A stretch of DNA of 64,000 nucleotides, taken from positions 248,001 to 312,000 of the forward strand of contig NC_035796.1 of NCBI RefSeq assembly GCF_001653235.2, read 5' to 3'. The position numbers and the translations under genes were made by a program. Positions within the stretch are counted from its first letter, which is position 1. The number at the start of each line of letters is the position of its first letter. The notes beneath the pieces are model-generated. The model was not told the DNA's origin, ran no database searches, and was given only the letters and a program-made list of their open reading frames with translations. This document shows positions 32,301 to 43,492 of the stretch, in pieces. The DNA is from Pochonia chlamydosporia 170 (lineage: Eukaryota; Ascomycota; Sordariomycetes; Hypocreales; Clavicipitaceae).

Positions 32301-35300
32301 GCTTTGTTGGCCTTGGCTCTATTTTGCTCCTCAACAATATCCAGAATGAATTTAACCGCAGGTCGCGACAGGTAGTAGATAAAACCACGTCGTTGGCTGT
32401 TTTGGTGGATGTATCGGAGCACAATATTTCGCAACAAGTTGTTCCACTTCAACTGCAAATTGTGAATGACGAACCGGTTCTTGAACTCGCTTTCAAATTC
32501 TGTTGTGGCCGGCATATTGACAATGTCTTCGGAACTCGATGCTGAGGACGGCTCTGATGGTCTTCTATACCCGTTTCCATTAGTGCGTGACTTGCATTGC
32601 ATCTGGTCAAGCATGGTTTTCAGGAATATTTCCTTGTCTTTTAGAACACCGGAATGCTTTCTCAGCGCGTCAAAATTGTCCACAAGCTCAGGATCGTCCC
32701 CATTAGTTTGAATCACTTTCAACTCTGCTTCGCCAATGTCCCGACTATGGGTCTGCATCTGAATGGCCAGTTGATCCAATCGCTCCTGAATCAATTGACT
32801 TTGTACGCGCTTTGGATCGTCATCGTGCGTCATGATGCAGAAATGTGTTGGCTCATTGCCAAAGGGGCTTGTCCTTGTAGGGTCTCCAGCAATGATGCCG
32901 CCAATATCAGTTTGTCGGAAGTATGTCAGTCGGGGCGCGAACGCAAGCGGTAAGATCTTGGTATCTGGGTGAGGTTCGGTTGGTAGGATCCAGTCCAGTT
33001 CCACGAAGTCATCCATGTCAATCCAGCTAAAATCGTTATCGGGGATGGTGAATCGTGTCAAGTCAGGCTTGTCGTCCTGATCCGTAATGAGAGAGGAGAT
33101 GGATCCCTTTTTGATGGCTTCTGTGGTCGTGCCTCTCAGACTTGCGGAAACCGCACGCACATCGGCATTGGCAAGGTCAAGTTGGGCCGCATGAATCTTA
33201 ATCCCCGAGGTCCTGCTCTGTGTATTCTTTCCTTTGGCGAGCGTGTTAAACTCCTCCCTTCTTTGGTGCAGATCAAGCATGAAACTGTCAAAGCGGACCT
33301 TGAGACCAGTCGCGGAAACAGCGTTCTCGGCGTAGTCTTCCGCATCTTTGTGCTTGTAGATGTGACTGAGGAACAAGGGAGCCAAGAGAAGGTTGTATTT
33401 GACAGTCGCGAGATGCCTTCCAAACTTCTTGCTACTCTTTTCTCGCCCGGGCCAGAGGTTACCTTGTCGGATAGGAAGCGACATGGGCTGACCAAAGAGT
33501 CCCCACCACTGGAAGAAATGGGTAAAGAATCGAGGCGTAAGATGCACAGTGTTGTAGCTCCTAGATGGTTCTGTGTTTTCAGACATCCAGTCTCGGTCAA
33601 CAGGCGCACGAACCGCAATTGAGAGATGTATATGTCGACTTCTGAATCCTCTCATCGCGTCATACGGCAGGCCATCGTCATCGGGTTTTGCGTAGATGGG
33701 GTTCTTCAGCACCACCTCATAATGAGGCTTGAACGAGAAACTCCTCTCTCCGTTTTCAATGGCGCGCTCAAATAGTAAACCCGCCATCCATTGCACTTTT
33801 CCGGACAGCTTCATGACGACCTTTTTGAAAATGGCGCCGTCTTTGAATGTGTCCTCAGTTATATGTCCGTGCTCCAGATTTCGACGTCGGGCAGCTTCAC
33901 GAACTTGATGGCTGTAGTCAGGAATTGCAAGCACGTACTCGCCACTGTCCACAGTCATGAATCGTTTCGGGTTATCCTCCGCGTTTATGTGCCATCTAAC
34001 ATCGTTGCGCCAGCACATCAAGAAACCGGCCCCGTTTCCAGTGACTTGGTATGGATCTCGAGTGCCTTTGAGGGATAGATGCATGTCGCCATCTCCCTTC
34101 CAGGCAACATGGACACGAGAATGGGTGTTGAGACGAAGTTTATCCCAAAAGCCGACGCGCTCAGATGGGTCAACTTGTGGTTTGGTAAATGATTCAATGA
34201 CCATCATCATATCTTGAATGGCCGGTTGGTAGCAGGGACCCCAAGTGATTCGTGTTGGCAAGGCCGTGTTAATGTCCATAAACACTTCTGAAAACGACTT
34301 GACTGGTCCAATGGTTCTTCGGACCTCGATTGCAAAGCTCCCCTCGTTGGATGACATGGGATCGCTGCTTCGAGGCGGTACAACGTTGACTCTGACTTTT
34401 CTTGTTGATTCATGTCCTCTGAACTCTTCCGCTAATACGAAATTGGCCTTTAGAGATACTGATTGCATTCTGGAAGATTGACCAGTCTTGAGACCCGGGA
34501 TATGCAACAGCGGCAGAGGGTAGTCGCGCAACGTCATGCGAGCCTCGCCCATTTGGATCGCGACGTGCATGGGCACGAGAAGACCATAGAGCATGTCCTT
34601 TGGCATTCCTTTTCCGACTTTGTGGATAAAATCAGGCAGTTCCTTCATAGCAAACGTCGGCTTGTCGATCATAAATTGGAGGTCGGACACCAGGGCAGAC
34701 ATGAGAGCAGGGCGCTGAGGCACCTCCAGAATGTTCTCGGTCTCCTCAACATCATCGGGCAAGTGATTTGGGCCCCAAAACATATCCCGCAGCTCCCGCA
34801 TGCTTTGCCGTGACGTCTCGTATGCTTGATCAATACGCCTTCTCCAGGATTGCGCGTTGAACCTATGGAGAGAGGTATGCGCTTCATCTTCAGATATCTT
34901 GGCGTTCCCGTGAATTCCTACGTGTTCTCGGTCTGGATCATATCTGGGCATAGTGCCGCCTTTAATCTTGTGTCCAGTATCGTCGGCTTTGTAGGCGTCC
35001 GCACTTCTGCTCCTGAACCAGGACGAGGCTGGATGTTCACCGCGGCCGCGAGGGAATGTCGATCGAGCACGCAGTTTTCCACCACCCTTGCGTATTTCTT
35101 CGTCGCGGACCTTCTTAGATTTGACTCGGAAGGCTTCTTCACGAGCCAGTCGCTGCGTCTGCTCGACCCGTCCTGTGCGGTAGATTATACCAAGTTTCCA
35201 CTCAAACGCACCATCTTCGAGCTCAAACAGGAAGTTCCGCGAGCGAATAGAGACCTTTGGCACATGTTTGGGTCCCTCGGGCTTCTTCTCAAGAATGTAT

Positions 35301-38300
35301 TCGTTGGTGCCAGTCTTGAATCGATGGTGAAGCTGCTGAACAGACTTTACGACATTGATAAAATTGTCCGTAATGCGAGCCACAATGACCTCATGTGGTA
35401 CGGCAATACGAAGGGATTCTGTTGCCACATCTATCATCTTCTCTTCTACATAGCCACCTTGAGGTGACTTGTGCTTCGATTCGCGGAGGTCCACTCGACC
35501 ATGCTTGATGCCAATCATCCTCGACCACACTTGGTGCATGCGTGGCGTTTCAACATAAAGCCTGATAACCTTGGATGATAAAAAGGGCGTGGACCATCGG
35601 TGTCGTCCAGTTTCGAGCCCGTAAACGCGCAACATCATCAGGGGCTCGTGGGGCATCTCAGCTTTGATTTGAAGCAAGGCTGCCTTGACATCAATGGTGA
35701 TTAGCTCTGGTGGTATCGTAGAAGATCCGTCCGCATCAGGAATTCCTGGGCTACGGGGGAGTTGGAGACGGTCCCCATCATAGGTTCCTTGCTGTCGAGG
35801 TCGGGGCACATCTCGGCTGGTTCGCATGAACGCCTTTCGTAACGTCAAGACGGCAACGCCCACTGAGTAGTGTCTGTAAAGAGAGTATTGCAGCATGACT
35901 GTCTTGATCATAGATTGGACATGGAAAATTGGGCCATGGTTATCACTCGTAGCCGAAAAGGCCAGTTCAAGTCGAGGAACATTGACAAATGGTTCAAGCT
36001 CCAGACGATCTGACGCCTCAACAATTTGGGCCTCGATTCCCTTTGCATGCAGTGCAAGTCGGCGTCCATCTCCTGTGACTTGAGGTTTCTTCTTGAATCG
36101 AGGAGATGCGGGCGAAGGCGTCAGGTCCGAATCGGACTGCGTAATAGACCTGCTGTGTGTCCGCCGTCTGCCTGGCCGTCGCTGGAGACCATCCAAACGA
36201 TGCGCTCTGTATTCCGCAGAGAATGAGTCCAAGTGTACGGAAACACCTCTGGTATCATCTGAGATATCCTCATCCACGCCAGCAACTTCGATATTGAAGT
36301 CCGTGGCTTCAATCTGGTACCTGACCAGCCAATCAGGCATCGACCGCAGGAAATTCTTACTCTTTGCCGTCTTTGATTTGAATCGCTTCTCTGGCTCCAC
36401 GTCGATGCGAAGCTGTCGAACAATCTGGCGAAGACCGTCGGTTATTTCAGGTCGCACCATGCTAATTCCAAAAGATTGGATGTTCCCTGTTAGTTCAACG
36501 CAAACGTCAGGCCGGGCTGCTAAATGGGCCTTGAGATCGAAGGACTCTGTTGTAATCAGGTTGAACCTATCACCTGTGCAGGTTTGATAGTACAAGTGGT
36601 GAGATTGCAATCGCATTGCGCCATCTAGGAAGTAATGCATGTCTTCCAAGGTCGAGTGTGACGACTCGACGTCCATCGAAACGGAGGAGATGGACGAAAT
36701 AATGAGATCGAAATCATCTGGGTCCTCGGTGTCCTGCAACGGCTTGAGCTTCATGCGAAGAACAGGCTCATGCATTGAAAATTTTATGTTTGCCTTTGGA
36801 AGGAGTCTAGAGATGACGCTGTGTTTTCTTACGCGAGAGGTTTTGGGTGCCTTTGGTTTGGGTTGCATCATGGCAATAAGAAGAGGGAGATGCGCGGGAT
36901 CCAGATCCACTGACGGTGAGGTGATGACTGAGTTGGCAAATAGGATATTGGCATTCTTTTCTCCAATGACTCCTTCCTGAGCCAATTGGATCGTTTTCGA
37001 TGGGAGGGTAGTTCTGACGGTGGTGGTAGTCATAGGTATGTATAGGAGTCGTTGGGGATTGCCGTGTCCATCGTCAATTCCTACGGAGAGGGAGAGTGCG
37101 GCTGCCAGAGCTTCATGAGCAATATCTTTTGGCGAAAAGTACATCCGATGAGCAGGTGATTTCGGATCCAGGCGGTGCAAGTCGATGCCGATTTCCTTCA
37201 TAGACGCGTTGAGCAGCATCGGTGACCCTTCAGGCTTGACAGATTCGATCTTCTTGGTCATGCCAACATAGCTGACGGCAAATTGGACCTCCTTGATGCC
37301 CCGAAGGATTGAGCTGACAAATTCTCTCGAATCGGCTACAGATTTCATCAGTTCATCCTTGTGAGCACCCGTCTCATCCACCTCTTCAGGGACATTCTCG
37401 AGGACGATATCCACGGGTTCGTCCAAGTCAACGACTTGTGGTCCTCTTCGGCATTCCTTAAATCGACGTGAGCAGATATGCAAGTCGTCGTAGGGCACAT
37501 GAACCCGACCGAGTTTCAGGGAAATGGTTGCATCGCGAAGGCCCTGTCTCGACTCGTACAAGAATCCATGAACATTGAGTAAGCAGTGGTCCAGAACTTC
37601 AAGCGACTCGCTGCCCTCGGCGGTGAAAAGGACGCTGCGAAGGGATATAATCCACTCGGCTTGTCGCTGATCCTTTTTCCTGGCGTGAAATTTGAAGAGT
37701 CGAGCGTGATCAACAATCTTCCGCCTCGTGTCCACAGCCACGGTAAAGCTTCCAACCTGGATGCTACCTACATCCACAATATTAATAGTCGAGTTGGTAG
37801 CCACCACATCAATCATTCGCAGCCACCGAATATTCGTATGCAGCTTTTTTATTCTCTCCTTCAGCTTGGCAAGCTTTTCCCACGTTTCGCTTCGAGATTC
37901 AGGCTTGCCATTTCTCGGTGGGGGTTGCGATTTGGGCGGCGGCACTGGTTCAACGGGAGGGGCTTCGTTTTCGGATTTTTCGTCATCGCCGCCTGCTTCT
38001 TTTCTGGCAGTCTTGTGGCCATGGAGCTCGCGTATGTCGATTGTCACTACAAGTTCGTTTAACACGAGACTTATCCAAGTTGGCTGGGCGAAGGTGGGAC
38101 GGTGTATGTTGAGGCCCAGCCCCCTAATCTCTACTCTGCATCCATCTCGAGGGGTATATGCTAGTCGGCGTAGAGACAAATATCCAATGCGTTGGATGGA
38201 GACGCCGGTGAGGATTCGAACAACCGCGAACAGTACAAACGACGAGAGGTACAGCAGAACGAGCACACCAAGTAGAAACGTCGGGTTGAGAAGGGCCATG

Positions 38301-38308
38301 ATGTGCAT
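29399..38308 (-). CDS. fmp27: FMP27/BLTP2-type bridge-like lipid transfer protein (SABRE/Hobbit family)
   Basis: A single uninterrupted frame encodes 2,969 residues (2,966 if the second ATG, MALLNPTFLLGV, is used). The N-terminus is a membrane anchor (LLNPTFLLGVLVLLYLSSFVLFAVVRIL) followed by the RBG-type start with long beta-rich stretches. The family marker GFWDK is present in VGFWDKLRLNTHSRVHVAWKG-like context near residue 1,380, followed by the conserved NDVRWHINAEDNPKRFMTVD block. The C-terminal third is Ser/Arg-rich and disordered. Family members (yeast Fmp27/Hob1, Drosophila Hobbit, plant SABRE) form long hydrophobic grooves that carry lipids at ER-plasma membrane contacts. The length fits the family well. 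The absence of introns over 8.9 kb contrasts with the intron-rich genes around it. Confidence 0.95.
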   Translation of the reverse strand: MHIMALLNPTFLLGVLVLLYLSSFVLFAVVRILTGVSIQRIGYLSLRRLAYTPRDGCRVEIRGLGLNIHRPTFAQPTWISLVLNELVVTIDIRELHGHKTARKEAGGDDEKSENEAPPVEPVPPPKSQPPPRNGKPESRSETWEKLAKLKERIKKLHTNIRWLRMIDVVATNSTINIVDVGSIQVGSFTVAVDTRRKIVDHARLFKFHARKKDQRQAEWIISLRSVLFTAEGSESLEVLDHCLLNVHGFLYESRQGLRDATISLKLGRVHVPYDDLHICSRRFKECRRGPQVVDLDEPVDIVLENVPEEVDETGAHKDELMKSVADSREFVSSILRGIKEVQFAVSYVGMTKKIESVKPEGSPMLLNASMKEIGIDLHRLDPKSPAHRMYFSPKDIAHEALAAALSLSVGIDDGHGNPQRLLYIPMTTTTVRTTLPSKTIQLAQEGVIGEKNANILFANSVITSPSVDLDPAHLPLLIAMMQPKPKAPKTSRVRKHSVISRLLPKANIKFSMHEPVLRMKLKPLQDTEDPDDFDLIISSISSVSMDVESSHSTLEDMHYFLDGAMRLQSHHLYYQTCTGDRFNLITTESFDLKAHLAARPDVCVELTGNIQSFGISMVRPEITDGLRQIVRQLRIDVEPEKRFKSKTAKSKNFLRSMPDWLVRYQIEATDFNIEVAGVDEDISDDTRGVSVHLDSFSAEYRAHRLDGLQRRPGRRRTHSRSITQSDSDLTPSPASPRFKKKPQVTGDGRRLALHAKGIEAQIVEASDRLELEPFVNVPRLELAFSATSDNHGPIFHVQSMIKTVMLQYSLYRHYSVGVAVLTLRKAFMRTSRDVPRPRQQGTYDGDRLQLPRSPGIPDADGSSTIPPELITIDVKAALLQIKAEMPHEPLMMLRVYGLETGRHRWSTPFLSSKVIRLYVETPRMHQVWSRMIGIKHGRVDLRESKHKSPQGGYVEEKMIDVATESLRIAVPHEVIVARITDNFINVVKSVQQLHHRFKTGTNEYILEKKPEGPKHVPKVSIRSRNFLFELEDGAFEWKLGIIYRTGRVEQTQRLAREEAFRVKSKKVRDEEIRKGGGKLRARSTFPRGRGEHPASSWFRSRSADAYKADDTGHKIKGGTMPRYDPDREHVGIHGNAKISEDEAHTSLHRFNAQSWRRRIDQAYETSRQSMRELRDMFWGPNHLPDDVEETENILEVPQRPALMSALVSDLQFMIDKPTFAMKELPDFIHKVGKGMPKDMLYGLLVPMHVAIQMGEARMTLRDYPLPLLHIPGLKTGQSSRMQSVSLKANFVLAEEFRGHESTRKVRVNVVPPRSSDPMSSNEGSFAIEVRRTIGPVKSFSEVFMDINTALPTRITWGPCYQPAIQDMMMVIESFTKPQVDPSERVGFWDKLRLNTHSRVHVAWKGDGDMHLSLKGTRDPYQVTGNGAGFLMCWRNDVRWHINAEDNPKRFMTVDSGEYVLAIPDYSHQVREAARRRNLEHGHITEDTFKDGAIFKKVVMKLSGKVQWMAGLLFERAIENGERSFSFKPHYEVVLKNPIYAKPDDDGLPYDAMRGFRSRHIHLSIAVRAPVDRDWMSENTEPSRSYNTVHLTPRFFTHFFQWWGLFGQPMSLPIRQGNLWPGREKSSKKFGRHLATVKYNLLLAPLFLSHIYKHKDAEDYAENAVSATGLKVRFDSFMLDLHQRREEFNTLAKGKNTQSRTSGIKIHAAQLDLANADVRAVSASLRGTTTEAIKKGSISSLITDQDDKPDLTRFTIPDNDFSWIDMDDFVELDWILPTEPHPDTKILPLAFAPRLTYFRQTDIGGIIAGDPTRTSPFGNEPTHFCIMTHDDDPKRVQSQLIQERLDQLAIQMQTHSRDIGEAELKVIQTNGDDPELVDNFDALRKHSGVLKDKEIFLKTMLDQMQCKSRTNGNGYRRPSEPSSASSSEDIVNMPATTEFESEFKNRFVIHNLQLKWNNLLRNIVLRYIHQNSQRRGFIYYLSRPAVKFILDIVEEQNRAKANKATKNGAAPSTTTGSTSSPNPSVPEKDSGTDLEDRIKSILGDGKRFTNTSFDINGDVNCGTIEDLESGIAKEFSPQSSYHVRLIAPQIQLQSEKNKKHVVLVTAKGMELKVLEVMDKERISDSVSGLVQRRFLVNMDSTQFFVTHQKWFLTSLVSMYAGSKYGTPNGSAWPPWVPMEVMFNFQADPFGFKRVVQKTSAMLRYDKYNNLRLKYNDEVNEDDGENVASSENVECRSDNLWVEFPQARALCNSSQYYAMYVIVLDLLMYSEPLEKTRSERLEKIMLASDFSDLSGTPQMVQKLQERIRQLEDIKGHFQVYSKYLDKKGWEDRLALERDLAACEDELFFMMKAITTSQRKFEIDSDTSALLKWSISARDIVWHLIQDSTEPLVELQLKDVEYDRTDNSDGSHINLIRVGKVLGLNLLQDATYPEIIAPYSEHDKNAMPNTGDQDMIRVYWHMLEAIAGIPVMDRFEVNLVPMKVQLEREAGKRLFEYIFPGMDGDKGAKDDSPLMVKHQAPSLDDEDVDSVNSSTSRLATPALDKDSSGFTTRAGSLELRLRPTLTSNNGQDGSPKKTLSVNSSEGGGHAFRLFRSGHTGKTMLSKKASHESLRGAGTPRPGVIVRSSTGFSSKDSKDSTETKKGSRWRGGKTQAEDKQQSDDLTKMINRASNYMTFAYIRMPSVVLCLSYKGKDQRNFEDVHDFVFRLPTIEWQNKTWSNLDLALALKKAVVKALISHTGAIIGNKFSKHRPNAEQRSKLRELANSSVLITPSNSSQHYAASINDSDDSSSFYGTSPIDYSRSPPRSTRGSTHSSIPAPRSASRSSSVASGRSYRTGGSSHTGPSAPSFLAMTTPPTPVEGRNEAGLGIDLLRPSSSGGFTNSNHRRALRNIGGADSRPSTSAGSIESGDRRRSGATTLRDRLSAFTGRKRESSGLQDESNDVAGDDESTKDGKTPRGKRLSWAQGRTKTG

Positions 38309-39786
38309 GTATCTCTTTTGGCCCGGAAACTCAGCTTATACCTGAGAGCACAACCCGATCTAACAAATGCTGCAGAGCGATATCGTATTAGTTTGTGCGC
38401 TAGCGAGCACCATTACTCGCAATGGGAGTAAACCAAAACATACGTCGTCTTACAAGAGATTGATCATCCCCGAGGGCTGTCACTGGCAGGCACAGCGGCG
38501 GCCTGCCATGACCAAATCAAGTTGTGTGCCAGGTACAAAGTAAGATATTGTAATTCTCGCGTTATGATGCTTCGTCGGCCGCTCTAATCGGTGGTCAACA
38601 GCAGGCTCGCAGCACTGGGCTGCCTGCCGAGATAAATTTCCGATTATGCACCGATCCGACTATGCCGGCAGTTAAGGTCGTTTTCCCCAGAATGCCACGA
38701 CAAAGGGGTCGGGTGAATCTGGAAAGCAGTTGGAGCTCCGGGTATAACTAGGTACGTGACGGATGTGTCGGAGCGGGCAGTCGTCGAGAGTACGTCCGTA
38801 GAGATGCGGCGAAGCGGGCCTGCGGACGAACCGGACAGCTTTCGGGGGCAGACTGGCGTCAAGTTGTATTCTGCAGTGCAAAGGAAATAAATCGTAGCTT
38901 CGACTCTCTGTGCGCACAAATAAGAGGAATGACGTGCAGTCTTGCAGGCGCCGGAATGGGCTTTGTAGATGAACAAAGGGAGAAGAGAAAAAAGAAAGAG
39001 GTTCGTCGTCAAACGACAAAGCGCCAGATCTGGCACGACTAGGAGAAAAGGTGGGTGTGCGGCAGCTTCAAGTTAGCGCAGAGTGAGACCCGACTGGGAA
39101 TGGATATGAGCTCCAGCGCGAGACGCCAGACACTTGACCATGTCGGGCCTGGCAAGGACTGATGCCGTCAACCTGGTGTGGTGGTCTGGTCGAGTCGCTT
39201 CCATCAATGATGGTCCGGTCTGGTGGTGACCAGACTTGACAGGAACTGGAGACTTGCGCCTGGGGAACTGCTCAAGTGGGCCGGTTCTGCTCAAAGTGGT
39301 CGCCCGAGGAGCAGGGACAAGCGGGTACTGACTCTTGGTACCAGACGTCAGGTCGAATACTTTGGTGCTTGGCGTCTGGTCTGGTGCTTCCTTGCCAGCG
39401 ACATCAGACTTTGCTGTGCTGATTCGATGGCTGGGACTTGAAGCTCGATGCCACTTGCAACCCGAAGCTAGTAGACATGGAGCTCTGCTGGGGCAAAACC
39501 ATCAACGCCACCGACCAAGATTGATGATGGACACGGAGGTGTGGCCAGCGAGAAGCTAATTGAATGCCCCAGGCTGGACTCCATACAAGAATTGGAGACT
39601 CGGCCCGGGCAGAACGGGGACATGGGTTGATGGGGTACGCACACAAGTGCAACAACTCAAATCACCAAATCTCCCGTCAATCCCAAGGGTGTGGTCAAAG
39701 AATGATGAGGGAGATTGCACAAATAAGATCGAGTCGTAATTTGACCGTTCACCTCAAGTCAACATTGAATACTCTCAACTGATCCA

Positions 39787-39823
39787 AGTACCCCAAAGTA
39801 CCTCCAGTACCTCCAGTACCTCC
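39787..39823. repeat. short tandem repeat of AGTACCTCC type
   Basis: About four imperfect 9-nt units (AGTACCTCC and variants) lie head to tail in noncoding DNA. Confidence 0.7.
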
Positions 39824-39947
39824 ACTTTAGCGAGTCCTTCCTTCCTCCAGTCTGGGTTTTGGCCGTTTTGGGGTTTCAATGCAGCAACAGAGCCGCTAAC
39901 CCACAAGAAACATTCAAATCTGCCACCGAAATGCCATCAAATCTCGA

Positions 39948-39972
39948 CCACCACACCACACCACACCACACA
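39948..39972. repeat. short CCACA tandem repeat
   Basis: About five copies of CCACA in a row in noncoding DNA. Confidence 0.7.
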
Positions 39973-41777
39973 TACCTCGCATCAATCCACAAAGCGATGC
40001 AGCCATCCACTATCCAAAATGCTCATAGTCGTATGTCTCTGCCATTTTTCTTCATTCGACCCAGCCCTCAAGCCCTAAGAACATGTCCAAGCCCCATGTC
40101 ACGCTGCCCGCCACGTCAACCATGCACAACCTACCAACGCAGGACGTCTCAGCCAAAGTCGACAGGACCACGAGACGATCTGCAGACCAGACCACGCGAG
40201 CACCTTAAAGTTTTAGCTTGACGTTTCGTGTGCCTTTGTCTTTTTTTGTGTCTCTACCGGCGGTGAGGACCGAAAATAACAGTCACGTATCCTCTGTGCC
40301 TTTGTCCAGCATTCTGCGCTCACACGCTTTTGCCCACTCGTGTCGCCAGTCGCCAGCAATGACACAGCATACCTTTACTCCGTACCTCTGGTACTGGGCA
40401 GGGTCTAGCAAGTTTGGGGACAGGGTTACAGCAGCGCAAAGCAAGGAACAACTGAGCTAAGCGAGTTGCGTCACGTCCTCGTCATGGATGTTTCCGTGCC
40501 GGACTGGTGAACTGGGAGTTTGGTGGGTGTTCATCCAAATTGCTGGGTTCCATCAAAAAAAACCACGGGTAATAACATCAAACCGTCCTGGCAGGCATAT
40601 ACCCGCCGCCCGGATACAGGGCCGGTACGACGTTCTCCATACGATAAGTGCAGGTTATTTCACACGTCTCACTCACCACAATCTCGGTGTGTTTTGCCAG
40701 GGTAAATCAGGTCTGGTGGGAACGTCACTGAAGGAGGCCTCATCAAATCAAACCAGACCATTCTTGACAGCATGGCAACATGCCAGTCAGCGGGACCATG
40801 ATCCATGTCCTAGTGGTGCCGGCAGAGCCACCATTTGTCGTGTGCAGTTGTTATCGAATCCACCGCGAATAGCAGCAGTGTCGCGGCATCCGACCGGATT
40901 TGTTTGGCTATGAAGCGTCACCTACAATGCGCTGTGAGGCCGCGTGGCTTGTGTTCAGTGTATTTCAAAAGGTCAATACAATCAAGAATTATCATGGCAC
41001 AAGTCATGCTGCCTGGTTGTCATGATGGGCAACTAGATTTGGAGGTAGTGCCTGGTCAAGTTTGATTCCACTGTCAAACGTTGGGGCGCTCTCCCGTGTT
41101 GATCTCTTTTGGCGCGATTGTGTGCTGGCTTTGCAGGCGAGGCTCAATTCCAACTTTGATAGCGAGGCGCCGCCCGAGAGTGGTTGCATCGCTAGCGCGT
41201 GTCTGACCGCACAAAATCCTCCATGAGTCTTGAATGGATCTCCTGTTTCACCAATTGAACGAGAAATAGCATTGCTACCCTACAGCGCTTTTCCCCGCTT
41301 AAGGATGAATTCCCCAAAGATCAATGCGTGGCGTCGGTAATGTAACGCGAGAACATGGGAAATCTATTGATGGCGACAACTCTATCCTTCCTCATATGGC
41401 CACATGAGTATTTCTCATGCGGTTGTGGTGCCGTTCTGCGTCACCTCCCAATGCAAGTCGTAGCTCAAGCTTAAAGGCAGCCAATCCAGGCTGGGTGAGG
41501 GTCGGAAGACTACGGAATAAGCTTCGGCAAAGCGCAAGATAACATTGAATGGCGAAACGCCTCGAGTTGCTTGATGTCAGCAGCCGCCTGAGATGTCAAC
41601 TATGGTTTACTCTGCCGCATGATGCCATGATCTATTCAGCACTCTCGTCACATTGACGCTCTGCATGAACGCCCCTTATCGTACATTACAAGTGAAAAGC
41701 ATACCAACCTTATGCCATGTTTCGATTGATGTATATCCAACCTCCATAATTCCCGTATCCTCACTCCTGCAGATGCA

Positions 41778-42634
41778 TCATCGCCGCGGGGTATTCTCGA
41801 TCTGCCTTTCCAACCCGTTTGCCTTATCTGCTGCCTTGAGTTCCGCGATTCGGTCGTCAATTAGGGCAATGTCCACATCTACTTTCAGGATTTTCTCCTT
41901 CATCATATCGATATACTCCTCATCTGTCAACCTCTTCAACGGGCTTAGTTTCGATAACCAACTGCTTCCGTCGTTGTTTTTGCTTGCTTGCGAGGCAAAA
42001 GCGCTGTTGGCAATTGCTTGTCCACCTGCTCCCACTAATCCCCATATCACCATTGCCGGTAAAAGTCTCGAAGGACCTCCTGTGAATAGTCATCAGTCAG
42101 ACCAGGTCGCTTCAGACATCTGGCAGGGAATCCTATAGGAATACTTACGAGCCAATCCTGCCACGGCACCGGCAGTAGACCCAGCCAAGCCGCTCACGCC
42201 GACTTTGTCTATCGATGTCATTTTGTCTTCGCCCCCGTATACTTTAATGCCGACAGATCTAGTGACTGTCATGATAGGTGTCAATACAATGAACTCTTGT
42301 TTGGGGCAAGATAACCAAGCAATCTCAAGCCTTACACCAGTAGCTGCTGCCCAGCATGAACCATTGTACCCCGGAAAACACACCACTGACAACAGGGCTT
42401 GTGTCTCTGGCAATGGCTCCCCCGACTCCGGCCAAAACACCGGCTGTGCCTGTGTGGTATATTAGTCCATGTGACGTAAAGCAGAGTGGCGAGTGAGAGG
42501 AGTTTCGACATACCTGAGTAGACGCCTACTTTAAGCGGCGGCACAACAAGCTCTACAAGCCCAGGTGGTAAGAAGCCTGGGCGTTGCGGCCGGCGTTGCG
42601 TGTTTGTAGGTCCATCGTCGCCGTTTGATGCCAT
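41778..42634 (-). CDS. small glycine-rich membrane protein resembling the Tim17/Tim22/Tim23 family
   Basis: Four exons, 42514-42634, 42336-42449, 42149-42265 and 41778-42079, give 217 residues. The second acceptor could lie 6 nt further on (42443) without changing the frame. The protein has several Gly/Ala-rich helices: GVLAGVGGAIARDTSPVVSG, a segment around FSGVQWFMLGSSYW, VGVSGLAGSTAGAVAGLARG and MVIWGLVGAGGQAIAN. A charged helical tail (DEEYIDMMKEKILKVDVDIA) follows. Gly-rich helices with GxxxG spacing and the length are those of Tim17-type inner-membrane proteins, so a mitochondrial location is likely. A specific subunit name is not supported. Confidence 0.8.
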
Positions 42635-43492
42635 CGTGAAGATTTTAGGGGAATCCCGTCGGGACAAAAGACAACGGCCCTGAACAGCCCCCCTCGCGGC
42701 TGTTTGAAGGGCCAGTGAAGTTTGTCAGACGAAAAGGATAATTTTGGTTCTCCCCACTTTGCAGCTGTGAGCATCAGTTGCTCTGTGTCGTCACACTTAA
42801 CTTACTCTTATTTCTCGATACTGTGATATCGCAAACTTTCAAGATCCATCATTGACCATTGATCTCGGTCAAGTGGTTAGAAGTGGGTCTCGACAAGCTG
42901 GGACGCACAAGCCAAGACGTGGTCTGGTTGGCTGAACAGCTAACCACGGTGAACCGGACTGCACTTGATCGGTTTGACATGAATTACAGGGCAACCATTC
43001 ACTGTAGGTCAGTCTCCAATACCCCCAAGACAGCCCAATAGGAGCTCGGTCAAAGCCCAAAGACTGTCAAGTCAATTCGTCCGCCCCTCAAGCCGCCCAT
43101 GTCAAGCCGCACATCGGCACAACTGCACTAGCCCTAAATAGGACTAGCTTCTCCCACTCCCTGGCCTGGCGAAAATTGAGGCAACCCTCACATACTCCAG
43201 CATTTTTTCCACGCTCGAGCAAATTTCGACTCGAAACAACCCCAGACACGGCAACGCTCGTCGGGGTCTTCTTGTCAACTATCGCGATCGTTCGGATCCC
43301 GCGCCAATCCCCGGCTTTGGACCAAAAAAAGAAAATTTTCCCTTCTTCGAGAGGAACGACATCGTCCGTCGCCCGTTTCGCCCGCTTCACGAGGAAGAGA
43401 GCTGCTTGGTTCGGCTCTTCGCCTCTCGACTTTTTTACTTCTGCGCGCATCGGTCCTTGACTCCGTTGCGCGTAGCCGCCCACGCCGCAATC
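42635..43492. promoter_or_regulatory. divergent promoter region between Tim17-like gene and eIF4B
   Basis: The two start codons face outward across 858 nt. The eIF4B side has pyrimidine-rich stretches (43130-43490), usual for 5' leaders of strongly expressed fungal genes. No TATA box was identified. Confidence 0.5.

Larger units (their letters stand above)
38309..41777. other. 3.5-kb intergenic region, no gene recognised
   Basis: This holds the 5' flank of the FMP27-type gene and the 3' flank of the Tim17-like gene. It contains small tandem tracts (39787-39823 and 39948-39972) and several GGTCTGG/CCAGACC motifs (near 39181, 39221, 39376, 40190, 40708 and 40752). Open frames are short and overlapping. 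Confidence 0.5.
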
